A DNA stretch of 64,000 nucleotides from Pseudomonas fluorescens (lineage in GTDB: Bacteria > Pseudomonadota > Gammaproteobacteria > Pseudomonadales > Pseudomonadaceae), in contig NZ_VCNJ01000024.1 in NCBI RefSeq assembly GCF_005938625.1, positions 186,001-250,000 on the forward strand, in the 5' to 3' direction. This document shows, in pieces, positions 16,556 to 25,004 of this stretch (positions within the stretch are counted from its first letter, which is position 1; each line of letters begins with the position of its first letter). The translations under genes were made by a program, and so were the position numbers. The notes below the pieces were generated by a model. The model saw only the letters and a list, made by a program, of their open reading frames with translations, ran no database searches and had not been told where the DNA came from.

Positions 16556-16824
16556 ACACCTCCACCACCCTAGGGCATGCCACCTTCACTCGCGTGAACG
16601 CCTCCGATTTGAAGTTGTTCCGGGTCAATGCCGGAGTACCGGTCGAGGATGCACTGGAGATGGTTTCCCTGCTGCAGCATCACGCAAACCAACTTAACTT
16701 CGACGCTGCCATGAGTGACAGCGGTGAGCGTTTCAGTTGGCCTGCCATGTACCTCGGCGAGATGGCCAAAGCACTGATCGATGACATCAACGACGCATTG
16801 TTTCTGCCGAGGGCTGACGCATGA
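16552..16824 (+). CDS. DUF3077 family protein
   Basis: 90 aa. Carries the family pattern LFRVNAGVPVEDALEMVSLL, then WPAMYLGEMAKALIDDINDA. DUF3077 proteins are small cytoplasmic helical proteins nearly confined to Pseudomonas, of unknown role. ATGA overlap with the primase gene places it in the replication operon. Related small proteins in this window are at 16,271, 30,946 and 49,606. Confidence 0.78.
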   Translation: MNTSTTLGHATFTRVNASDLKLFRVNAGVPVEDALEMVSLLQHHANQLNFDAAMSDSGERFSWPAMYLGEMAKALIDDINDALFLPRADA

Positions 16825-19727
16825 GCCAGCGCCCGAATAGCAACACCAAACGTCCAAGTTTCGCCGACGTGAAAGCCGCAGCACTAAAAGACATTGATCG
16901 TGTCTTGTCGCACTGGCTGCCCAACGGCAAGCGCGTCGATGGTGGCAAGGAATACACCGCACCCAATCCAACCCGCAGCGACAAGCGCGCCGGTTCGCTC
17001 AAGATCAGTTTGAGCAAAGGCACATGGTCCGACTTTGCCACCGGCGACAAGGGCGGCGATCTGATTGATCTGGTGCGCTATCTGGACGGCGGCACCGACA
17101 TCGAGGCCTGCAACCAACTCGCAGAATTGCTCAACGTGTCGCCCGGCGCCGCCCAGGCGAAGACAGCTCCTGCCAAAACAAAAGCCCCTGATTGGACTGC
17201 CATTCAGCCGATACCAGCGGAGGCCATGAACAAGTGCCCTGCCAAGCATCGGCAGCACGGCGCACCGTCCAAGGTGTGGATCTACCGTGACACACAAGGC
17301 AATCCGCTAATGGCGCTCTACCGCTTCGACCTCTCGCCCGATGAGGACGGCAAACCGAAGAAGGTTTTTGCACCCCTAACATGGTGCGAGCGCGTCGATG
17401 GCCAAATCAAGCAATGGCGCTGGCAGGGTCTGCCCGATCCACGTCCGCTGTTGCGACTTGATGAGCTGGCTCAACGTAGTGATGCACCGGTAGTTTTGTG
17501 CGAAGGCGAGAAAGCTGCCGACGCTGCCGCCGAACTGTTGCCGAACCACGTGGCCACCTGCTGGCCGAACGGTTCCAACTCTTGGCATAAAGCTGACCTG
17601 ACGCCACTTAAGGGTCGCGAAGTGCTGTTGTGGCCTGACAACGACGACAGCGGCAAAGCTTGCATGGAAACCGTCGCCGAGAAGCTGCGCGAAATCGGCG
17701 CCGCCTCGGTCCGTTTCATCGCTCTGGACTCATTCAAACGTAAGCCCACGCTGAAAAGTGGCCGCGCCGCTTTCGCCAAAGGTGGTCAATGGGATGATGG
17801 TGATGACGCTGCCGATGCGCTCACCAAAAATTGGACAGCCGCGCATTTCGCCGAGCTGCAAAGCAGCGGCGAGCTGTTTGGTTTGGTCGAGGAAAAACCA
17901 TCCCCGGAGCAAACTGAAGCCAAGCCGGACGCGAAGACGAAATCCGCAGCCAAGCGCCCGACAAAATCGAAAACCGACCTGATGCCCGGCGGCTTTCGGC
18001 TGACGTCCGAAGGTGTGTTTTATGCCGGTGACGACGGTGAGGCGCGTCCAGTGTGTTCACCACTGGAGATCCTCGCCCGTACTCGTGACGACAAAGGTCA
18101 GAACTGGGGTTTGTTGGTTGAATTCGACGATCCCGACGGCGCCAAGAAACGATGGAACATCCCGGCCCGCACCATGACCGGTGACTTCGGCAAAGATGTG
18201 CTCGGACCACTTGTGGACATGGGGCTACGCCTCGCAGGCAGTCGTTCTGGCCGCAATGCACGCAATGACCTGCAGAGTTATCTCGGCGGCTTCGACAGCG
18301 CCCAACGGGCTCGACTGGTCACGCGTTTGGGTTGGCATGACACGGCGTTTCTACTGCCCGAGCAGCAAGTCGGTACGCACAGCGAACACCTGCACTTCTA
18401 CGAGGCTGGTTCGCAACTTCCGCCGATCAGCGAAGCGGGCACGCTTGAACAATGGCAGGAGCATATCGGCGCGCTGTGCGTCGGCAATCATCGTTTGGCG
18501 TTTGTCGTCGGCGTCGCCTTCGCTGGGCCGCTGCTGCACATGCTTGGCCATGAGTCTGGCGGCTTTCACTTGTACGGCGACAGTTCCGGCGGCAAAACCA
18601 CGCATTTGCAAGTTGCCGCTTCAATCTACGGTGGACCGCGTCTAGTGCGTTCGTGGCGATCGACCGATAACGCGCTCGAATCCATCGCCGCCGCGCATTC
18701 CGACGGCCTTCTGGTCTTGGATGAAATCGGCATGTGCGACCCGCGCATCATCGGCGAGACGGTGTACATGCTCGGCAACGGCACAGGCAAGGCACGCGCC
18801 AACGATCGAGGCCAAGCTGGCCGACAGGTACAGGAGTGGCGCCTGCTATTTCTCTCCACCGGCGAGAAAACCTTGGCCCAGCACATGGCCGAAGCGAACA
18901 AGGAACTGAAAGCGGGTATGGAAGTGCGCATGCTCGCTGTCCCGGCCGATGCCAGCAAAGGCCTTGGCATGTTCGATGTGCTTAACGGTTTTGAGGATGC
19001 GGCGGCACTGTCCGACGCGCTCAAGGCTCGCGTAGCGAAGTATTACGGCACGCCGCTCACGGCATTCCTGACGGCGCTATGTGAACCAGGCAAGCGTCAC
19101 GGCTGGGCAGCCATCCTGCGCCGCACGCTGGAAGGTTTTATCGCCCAGTCGTTACCGGCGTCGGCCAGTGGACAAGCGCACCGTGCCGCCGCTCGCTTCG
19201 GTCTCGCCGCTGCAGCGGGCGAGTTGGCCACCGCGATGGGGATCACCGGCTGGCCCGACGGAACCGCCACCACTGCCGCCCGTGTGTGCCTCAACGCATG
19301 GATGAACGAGCGTGGCGGCGCCGGTAACTTCGAGGGCGATGCAATCGTGGCGCGACTTAGACAGATCATCGAGCGCTTCGGTGAAAGCCGCTTTACGCGT
19401 TGGGAATCGACGGCGGCAAAGATCGACGAACACGGTCCGCGCACCATCGACCGACTCGGTTTTCGTAAGACGTTGGAACACGGTCTGGGGGATTCCCTGC
19501 ACACCACCAACACCTACTACGTGCTTCCCGAATTATGGCGCTCGGAGATCTTCCGGGGCATGAACATCAACGCGGTGAACAAGGAGCTGCTACAGCGCGG
19601 TGTTCTGGAACCGGGAAAGGACGGGAAGGCGTCAAGCCTGATCCGGTTACCCGGTCTCGGCACGCAACGCTGCTACATCGTGAAGACGATTCCGGGAATG
19701 GATGAGAGCGAGGCTCGGGCTGCCTGA
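16821..19727 (+). CDS. Primase-helicase with TOPRIM and DUF927 domains
   Basis: 968 aa. An N-terminal primase-like zinc-finger-type fold lacking cysteines (WSDFATGDKGGDLIDLVRYL, residues 69-88), a TOPRIM domain with E228 (CEGEKAAD) and the acidic DNDD at 273-276, a Lys/Ala-rich linker (about 360-385), and a DUF927 helicase-like ATPase with Walker A GDSSGGKT (586-593) and Walker B LLVLDEIG (630-637). It probably primes and unwinds DNA for replication of the excised island, like the alpha protein of phage P4 in role. Last gene of the leader-controlled operon; the iterons at 27.1 kb are its likely target. Confidence 0.88.
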   Translation: MSQRPNSNTKRPSFADVKAAALKDIDRVLSHWLPNGKRVDGGKEYTAPNPTRSDKRAGSLKISLSKGTWSDFATGDKGGDLIDLVRYLDGGTDIEACNQLAELLNVSPGAAQAKTAPAKTKAPDWTAIQPIPAEAMNKCPAKHRQHGAPSKVWIYRDTQGNPLMALYRFDLSPDEDGKPKKVFAPLTWCERVDGQIKQWRWQGLPDPRPLLRLDELAQRSDAPVVLCEGEKAADAAAELLPNHVATCWPNGSNSWHKADLTPLKGREVLLWPDNDDSGKACMETVAEKLREIGAASVRFIALDSFKRKPTLKSGRAAFAKGGQWDDGDDAADALTKNWTAAHFAELQSSGELFGLVEEKPSPEQTEAKPDAKTKSAAKRPTKSKTDLMPGGFRLTSEGVFYAGDDGEARPVCSPLEILARTRDDKGQNWGLLVEFDDPDGAKKRWNIPARTMTGDFGKDVLGPLVDMGLRLAGSRSGRNARNDLQSYLGGFDSAQRARLVTRLGWHDTAFLLPEQQVGTHSEHLHFYEAGSQLPPISEAGTLEQWQEHIGALCVGNHRLAFVVGVAFAGPLLHMLGHESGGFHLYGDSSGGKTTHLQVAASIYGGPRLVRSWRSTDNALESIAAAHSDGLLVLDEIGMCDPRIIGETVYMLGNGTGKARANDRGQAGRQVQEWRLLFLSTGEKTLAQHMAEANKELKAGMEVRMLAVPADASKGLGMFDVLNGFEDAAALSDALKARVAKYYGTPLTAFLTALCEPGKRHGWAAILRRTLEGFIAQSLPASASGQAHRAAARFGLAAAAGELATAMGITGWPDGTATTAARVCLNAWMNERGGAGNFEGDAIVARLRQIIERFGESRFTRWESTAAKIDEHGPRTIDRLGFRKTLEHGLGDSLHTTNTYYVLPELWRSEIFRGMNINAVNKELLQRGVLEPGKDGKASSLIRLPGLGTQRCYIVKTIPGMDESEARAA

Positions 19728-19820
19728 GGGCATCTCTGCTGATCGAGGTAGCGCCGGCTTGTTCCCGGCCTCGCCAGCCACCCAACAACCCCATAATCGA
19801 ATTGAACAGAGACCAACCAC

Positions 19821-20765
19821 ATGAACGAGATTCAAAACCTCAAAGACCGTCGCGACCATCTGTTGAGTGAGGCCGACCAACTGCATGCCGAACTACTGCC
19901 TCTTGAGGCTGTGCTAGAAAGCGAGGAAACCATCGAGCCGACTCAAGAGCGCGAACTCCGCAACAGGTACAACGAGCTGAAACGGAATTTCGATTCGCGC
20001 AAAAACAACGCCGACCTTTTGGACAGGAAGATCAGTCGCCGCGAGAACCTTGCCTGCTGCGATTCCCTGATGGCGGGATACATCGACGCGATGGATAACT
20101 GGACCGCTGATGAACAGGAGTTGAAGGAGAAGCGCCAAAGCCTCAGCACCCGTTTGGAGCAGATTCAGCAGCAGGCGGAAGAGGACATGGCGAAAGCTCG
20201 TCAGGCCGAGACGGACGCTGCCACGGCTTACGCGCAAGCAGTCGCCTGGGGTGATACCGACGGCGAGAAGACCGCCAACACTGATGCGCAGAAGGCGGCG
20301 AAGAACCTCACGGTGGCCACCGAACACAATCGTCGCCAACACCTGATCATGAAGGCTTTAGAGCAGGAGCTGGTCACCGTAGATAAATACATCGCAGAAG
20401 CACAGGTAAAGCATAAGGGGATAGAGCGCACCGCCCTGCTGCTATCGCAGACGGTACTCGAAGAGAAGTGGAACGAGGCCGCAAAAGCGTTGTTCGAGGT
20501 GGGTGGAAAATTGTGGGCCAATTACACCCTGCTTGACCGTGACCAGATTGGACTTATGAAGCTTGCCGTTCCAGAGCAGGGTGAGAACTTTGGGAATTGG
20601 ACGTGGGAAGAGCTATCAGCTCGTTCGCGCCAATATCGCGCGCGGGACTTAATCCAGCTCGACAGCCTGACGGTACCGCAGTATCTCGAAGATATGAACA
20701 ATCCAGAACGACGCAAGGATGAACGTAATGAACAAGCCGATACAGAACAGCGCCAGTTGGTCTGA
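19821..20765 (+). CDS. Coiled-coil protein of unknown function
   Basis: 314 aa, strongly helical with heptad-like charged repeats over residues 1-200 (for example QELKEKRQSLSTRLEQIQQQ), then a tryptophan-containing segment (NWTWEELSARSRQYRARDLI). No signal or membrane segment. Weak purine stretch before the ATG. Not recognised. It follows the primase gene by 93 bp and may be an accessory replication or structural protein. Confidence 0.75.
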   Translation: MNEIQNLKDRRDHLLSEADQLHAELLPLEAVLESEETIEPTQERELRNRYNELKRNFDSRKNNADLLDRKISRRENLACCDSLMAGYIDAMDNWTADEQELKEKRQSLSTRLEQIQQQAEEDMAKARQAETDAATAYAQAVAWGDTDGEKTANTDAQKAAKNLTVATEHNRRQHLIMKALEQELVTVDKYIAEAQVKHKGIERTALLLSQTVLEEKWNEAAKALFEVGGKLWANYTLLDRDQIGLMKLAVPEQGENFGNWTWEELSARSRQYRARDLIQLDSLTVPQYLEDMNNPERRKDERNEQADTEQRQLV

Positions 20766-20916
20766 CACGCTCAAAACTCGGAAGGCCCATCTCAATGCCC
20801 TCTTGAAGACCATCAACACAGGACCGGGCAAATCCAGTCCAATACAAACGCTGACCATTAACGCGATTAAATCGGAAATGACGCATATTGACAGCCAACT
20901 GAATCGTCGAAAATAG
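20719..20916 (+). CDS. Small protein overlapping the coiled-coil gene
   Basis: 65 aa from 20,719 (or 62 aa from ATG 20,728); overlaps the preceding gene by 47 bp in another frame. Sequence SWSDTLKTRKAHLNALLKTI is a basic helix. AAGGATG precedes the first ATG. Coding status is plausible from the continued frame beyond the upstream stop but not certain. Confidence 0.5.
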   Translation: MNVMNKPIQNSASWSDTLKTRKAHLNALLKTINTGPGKSSPIQTLTINAIKSEMTHIDSQLNRRK

Positions 20917-20983
20917 TGCCGAACTTGTAACCACCGGGACTATCCTAATAATCACATACAGCAGTCAGAATAAGGAAATAAAA

Positions 20984-21349
20984 ATGTCCAAACTCGCAGA
21001 ATACCGTCAGCTGGAAAAACACCTCGCCGAGCAGCTCCAGGCACTGGAAGCATTGAAAGGTGATGACGGACTGAAGAAAGAAATCGAGTTCGAAACGAAG
21101 CTGCGCAAACTGCTCGATCAGTATGGCTTCAGCCTGAAGCACATCGTCAACCTACTCGATCCGCACTCCACTGCACGGCGCCAATCTGCTGCTCCCGCGG
21201 CCAGCACACGTAAACCACGCGAACTCAAGGTCTACAAAAATCCGAATACTGGGGAAGTGATCGAAACCAAAGGTGGAAATCACAAAGCTTTGAAAGAGTG
21301 GAAATTAAGATACGGTGTCAATGTCGTCGAGGGATGGTTGCAGAAATAA
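20984..21349 (+). CDS. MvaT/MvaU-family H-NS-like nucleoid protein
   Basis: 121 aa. N-terminal coiled-coil oligomerisation region (YRQLEKHLAEQLQALEALK, DDGLKKEIEFETKLRKLLD), a short linker, and the C-terminal DNA-binding domain VYKNPNTGEVIETKGGNHKA followed by LKEWKLRYG, the MvaT signature. MvaT proteins bind AT-rich DNA and silence acquired genes. A clear TAAGGAAAT precedes the ATG. It lies directly beside the AT-rich operon at 21.4-26.3 kb, so it may silence that cargo or the island as a whole. Xenogeneic-silencer copies on mobile elements are known. Confidence 0.92.
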   Translation: MSKLAEYRQLEKHLAEQLQALEALKGDDGLKKEIEFETKLRKLLDQYGFSLKHIVNLLDPHSTARRQSAAPAASTRKPRELKVYKNPNTGEVIETKGGNHKALKEWKLRYGVNVVEGWLQK

Positions 21350-21365
21350 CAAATCGCTTTACCTG

Positions 21366-21392
21366 AAAAAGGGTCCACGCGGGCCCTTTTTA
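21366..21392 (+). terminator. Terminator after the MvaT-family gene
   Basis: AAAAGGGTCC-ACGC-GGGCCCTTTT (one G-U pair) followed by T. Symmetrical, so it may also serve the convergent HNH operon. Confidence 0.85.
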
Positions 21393-21452
21393 GATTTTAC
21401 TTTCACCATACAAGTCGATTGCATAAAAAAACCGATGCAATGACAACCCAAG

Positions 21453-22079
21453 TCAAACAAGGCTCGCATAGCTTAACATTAGCGCGTTAATTTGCTCGCG
21501 CTTAATTGCCACCTGCTCCGGCTTCATTGTCTTGTTCTCCTCGGCAACCTTCACCCTCTTCGCCAGTTCAAGAATACCTTGAAGCAATCGAGTCTTTCTA
21601 AATTCAATTTGCCGTTTTCGTCTAACATTCACCCGACTCGGACGATTCAAGTGCATCTTTTTAATCATATAATTAACAGGTCCAGCCAAAGCAACGATAC
21701 AACCCGAAGTATCAACCCTTAGAAATGTATCCACATCATGGCTAAATCTATCTAAATAACCCACACCACCAACAAACGTAACAGCACCATGATCTTTAGA
21801 ACAAGGCCAGTCGCTAGTTTTAAGACCATTACACTTTGGACAAGCTAGATAAAGATTAAAAGGATGAGCACTCAAATCAGAAAAGTGTTCTTGAGGACGA
21901 AAATGATCAAGGTGCATTTCGTCACCACCCGATTCCTCAACGGTAATATCGCAATACACACATCGAAACTGGCAGTCCTCCGCAACCTTTATATAGTTCT
22001 CGCCATAATCCGCGTAAAATTTTTTCCGATTGTTATAGTAATAGTCTTCTTGACGACGAGTTAGCTTAGGAAAAAACAT
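21453..22079 (-). CDS. HNH endonuclease (PtuB-like zinc HNH)
   Basis: 208 aa. The HNH core is complete: C40-x-x-C43 (CVYC), the catalytic LDHFRP (D58, H59), N75 and C80-x-x-C83-N (LACPKCNGLK). The paired CxxC motifs bind a structural zinc. The pattern CVYC...DHFRP...NLYLAC-x-x-CN resembles PtuB-type nuclease effectors of Septu and retron defence loci. The C-terminal half is basic and helical (NVRRKRQIEFRKTRLLQG). Last gene of the four-gene operon, 3 nt after the REC gene. AT-rich codon use unlike the host. Most likely the DNA-cleaving effector. Confidence 0.85.
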   Translation of the reverse strand: MFFPKLTRRQEDYYYNNRKKFYADYGENYIKVAEDCQFRCVYCDITVEESGGDEMHLDHFRPQEHFSDLSAHPFNLYLACPKCNGLKTSDWPCSKDHGAVTFVGGVGYLDRFSHDVDTFLRVDTSGCIVALAGPVNYMIKKMHLNRPSRVNVRRKRQIEFRKTRLLQGILELAKRVKVAEENKTMKPEQVAIKREQINALMLSYASLV

Positions 22080-22082
22080 TTG

Positions 22083-22715
22083 TTATTGCTCATTGTCTAT
22101 TTTTTTTAACTGACTTTCGATCTCTGCAAGCAAGTCTTCTTGCTTCTTCAACTCAGCCGATGGCACAACAGCCTCAGTTGACAATACGCGTTTAATTCGT
22201 AAAAAATCCAATGACTCATATTCTGCTAACTCTTCCTCTGTTAACTCACCGACTATCGACTTCTTCAGCAAAGCATCGAATCTTTCTGATCGCTGACTAA
22301 CAATGTCGTTAAATGAGTTGATGTGCCGCCTCATTAGAAGAGCGCACTCGCGCTTATAATCATCCTGTTCTATTTTTGTTTTATCAATTATGTATTCGAC
22401 GGAACCGAACGGAGGTTCAATCAAACCCATCTCACTTGTCAATATATAGAGAGGAAGCTTGCTATCGGAGACTCTTATAGCCTCTACAAGCTGTGACCCC
22501 TTATATTCGGTTCCGACCACAACATGTAGTTTTTCGTCTATAACAATCGAAACCACCGCCTCATATCTTTCAATTTTGGCAAGCATGTCTTGAATCGTGA
22601 CTTCCGGCTCAATTGCAACCACATCATATTCATCACCATATATATCTTGAAGCGTGCCTTTATAGATAGTCCTCGAGCTCTTTTCGTCATCGATAAAAAT
22701 TACGGTCTCTTTCAC
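22083..22715 (-). CDS. Response-regulator-like (REC) protein with helical tail
   Basis: 210 aa. All REC landmarks are in canonical spacing: D9-D10 (IFIDDEKSS), phosphoacceptor D60 (VSIVIDEKL), T93 (YILTSEM) and K112 (YIIDKTK). The phosphoacceptor loop is atypical (DEKL in place of D-x-x-MP), and the region after D60 is longer than in CheY. Residues about 120-210 form a charged helical tail with no HTH, so it is not a standard transcription regulator. GTG start overlapping the kinase stop (GTGA), with AGAGG 9 nt upstream. It probably receives phosphate from the preceding protein and controls the HNH nuclease. Confidence 0.75.
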   Translation of the reverse strand: MKETVIFIDDEKSSRTIYKGTLQDIYGDEYDVVAIEPEVTIQDMLAKIERYEAVVSIVIDEKLHVVVGTEYKGSQLVEAIRVSDSKLPLYILTSEMGLIEPPFGSVEYIIDKTKIEQDDYKRECALLMRRHINSFNDIVSQRSERFDALLKKSIVGELTEEELAEYESLDFLRIKRVLSTEAVVPSAELKKQEDLLAEIESQLKKIDNEQ

Positions 22716-24997
22716 TTTAAGCCGCCTCTGCTAGTTGGAATTTTAATTAAAAATTGGGCGCCACCTAAGTCGCTGTGCGCGATAGCTTTGATAGTACCAC
22801 GCATGTGATCTTCGACATGTGTTTTAACGATAGCGAGCCCCATCCCAGTCCCAACAATATTTCCTCGCATATCACGCTTCCCGCTATTCATAGGCGCGAA
22901 TATTCGCTCTTCAGAATCCGCCTCGAGACCAATCCCTGAATCTTTATACGATAAGTAAACCTCACCATCAGTTTCCGATAGCTCCACCACAATTTTAGGA
23001 CTATTTCGGTTAGTACTAGATTCGATCGCCCATATCGAATTTGTCATTAAATTAATGGCAATGCTTTCCCAGTCAATTTCGAAGGCAAATACTTCATACG
23101 CGGCATCAACAGTATTTAGATGAATCTCCGTTTTGATATTCATCTTTTCAAGAGTTGCCGAAAAAATACCGAAGACATAACTAAATACGGAGTGAACACA
23201 GACTTTTTTTCTCGTACGCTTATCAGGCTTTATATTCTCAATGGCAAATCTGGAAAAGTTATCAACATACTGAGCAGCATCTCTGGCGATTTCCACACAC
23301 TCAATAGGATCGTCAAGTAGACCATCTTTTTTATCTACTTTCCTCAGGTAGGACAAAGCCCTAGTGGAGCCATTCAATGCCAACCCTGAATGCTGCCTTA
23401 CTTCATGGCCAAAACTAATCGTCAAAATACCAATAGATGCAAGGTTTGATAACGTATTTTTCTGTTCCTCTAGCTCACTTTTTTCCAATTGCAAAGCCTC
23501 GAGATAACGCTGCTCTGCTTGACTTTGCTTTTCTCTAAGAACCTCAAGTTCATTCAGTCTGTAGGCAACCAGCTGCGCGGGAGACTGTTGCTTTTTATGC
23601 TTTTTCTTTTTCCGACTTATCGTAGATACAGTCTTCTTGAGCTCTTCAATCGCAGCTTCAACATCTTCATTAGACTTGCTAAGTAGCCTTGCGAGCTCTC
23701 CAGACAAATCCGTTTCACTATCATTTATCACGTCTTTGTGAACTAAAACTTCGAGTGTTTCGATCACTTTCAAAAGAAACGTGCGAAGTTGAAAAAAAGC
23801 TGTGTTCTCGACGATCCCCTCTCGATTAGCTTGATCATTCAAAATTGCATTGGTTTCGCGAGATATGAGTACGGAGCCAATTATCTGATTAGGACCAATT
23901 TTCCATCCCTGCTGAGATACCCCACCAGGACTCGAAACCTTTCTTAAGCCGATATCTAACCAATCTCCCTTTCCGGACGGCTCACCGTATGGCCGCACTC
24001 TGAAATGATCTCGGTAGAGTCTTACGCCTTGGTTTAAACGCATAAACTCCCTGAAATTCCTAACCCTTAAATTCAGCTTTGTTAAGCTTGCTGCATCTTG
24101 AACCAAGTAATAAAATTCGAACTCGATAGGACCAAATAAAGGTTTCGTGCCAGAGTTTTTAAGCCAACTCTCCCAGGGGATTGGGTCTTGAATTACATCT
24201 AATTGCTTTTGATTATTGGTGTAACAAGCCGAAACGAGCCCCTCACTGTCCACGCTTGCACGGACTTTCCAACGAGCGGCGTTTAAAAACTTTTCAGAGC
24301 TCAGCCTTTTTTCTCGATGCTCATTGCCTCGAAAGACTTTCAAATTAATTGAAAATTCATTTTCCGCTTGAAATGGGGATATCAGCAGACGAAGTTCATT
24401 TTCGAGTGCCTCAAGAAAACTCTCATCCCATTCATCTTTCAGCCCCATAAGCACCATGCGCGTGCCTGACGTTTTTTCGACTGTAAATACGTCTCCGTAT
24501 TTATCTACAAGCGGCAAATCCACAGCATAAATAGGGTGCTTTATTTCAGACAACGTTTTATTTGTATTTTCAAACTTTCGCCAGTCAATATCCAACTGTA
24601 TTGCATCATCCATTTCTGGCGTCTTACTATAGAGCACAAGCTTCCTACAAAGACGATCAATCCCTAATCGTCCTAAACCTTTCGCACCAGTAAGAACCCT
24701 CCCTTTTCCAGCAGAGCGCTCAATAGTAGCTTTATTGTCAGTACCAATCTTTAACCAATGATCAAATATAGTATCTGGACTCATGCCGACACCATTGTCC
24801 TCAATGACCAAAGTCGATACCGAATTTTTTCTTAAATGGAAACTAAGTGTTACTTCATCAGCGTCCGCATCGTAAGCATTCTTTATAAGCTCGGAAATTG
24901 CCACGGTGGAGCTAGATATACTCTCGCGTCCTAATTGCAACGTCACACGAGCAGAGAACTCAAAAGGCTTTTCTCCGATTAATTTACGCTTGATCAT
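22712..24997 (-). CDS. Dual GHKL ATPase: MORC/Hsp90-like domain plus histidine-kinase-like domain
   Basis: 761 aa. N-terminal GHKL ATPase: N-box ELIKNAYDADAD (36-47), G1 DNGVGM (67-72), G2 GAKGLGRLG (104-112), then an S5-like transducer region including RVRPYGEP (333-340). A Lys-rich coiled coil (about 440-515) leads to an H-box ISFGHEVRQ (H531), then a second GHKL domain: N-box NLMTNSIWAI (649-658), G1 DSGIGL (686-691), F-box FAPMNSG (700-706), G2 GTGMGLAIV (716-724). Thus it combines a MORC-type sensor ATPase with a histidine kinase core. No membrane segment: cytoplasmic. ATG at 24,997 lies 7 nt after the methylase stop. Confidence 0.85.
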   Translation of the reverse strand: MIKRKLIGEKPFEFSARVTLQLGRESISSSTVAISELIKNAYDADADEVTLSFHLRKNSVSTLVIEDNGVGMSPDTIFDHWLKIGTDNKATIERSAGKGRVLTGAKGLGRLGIDRLCRKLVLYSKTPEMDDAIQLDIDWRKFENTNKTLSEIKHPIYAVDLPLVDKYGDVFTVEKTSGTRMVLMGLKDEWDESFLEALENELRLLISPFQAENEFSINLKVFRGNEHREKRLSSEKFLNAARWKVRASVDSEGLVSACYTNNQKQLDVIQDPIPWESWLKNSGTKPLFGPIEFEFYYLVQDAASLTKLNLRVRNFREFMRLNQGVRLYRDHFRVRPYGEPSGKGDWLDIGLRKVSSPGGVSQQGWKIGPNQIIGSVLISRETNAILNDQANREGIVENTAFFQLRTFLLKVIETLEVLVHKDVINDSETDLSGELARLLSKSNEDVEAAIEELKKTVSTISRKKKKHKKQQSPAQLVAYRLNELEVLREKQSQAEQRYLEALQLEKSELEEQKNTLSNLASIGILTISFGHEVRQHSGLALNGSTRALSYLRKVDKKDGLLDDPIECVEIARDAAQYVDNFSRFAIENIKPDKRTRKKVCVHSVFSYVFGIFSATLEKMNIKTEIHLNTVDAAYEVFAFEIDWESIAINLMTNSIWAIESSTNRNSPKIVVELSETDGEVYLSYKDSGIGLEADSEERIFAPMNSGKRDMRGNIVGTGMGLAIVKTHVEDHMRGTIKAIAHSDLGGAQFLIKIPTSRGGLK

Positions 24998-25004
24998 AAA
25001 GCAC

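Noticed and set aside
22083-24997. Ordinary two-component sensor-regulator pair
   Set aside because: The kinase has no membrane or PAS sensor but a second GHKL domain, and the REC protein has no DNA-binding output; coupled to methylase and nuclease.
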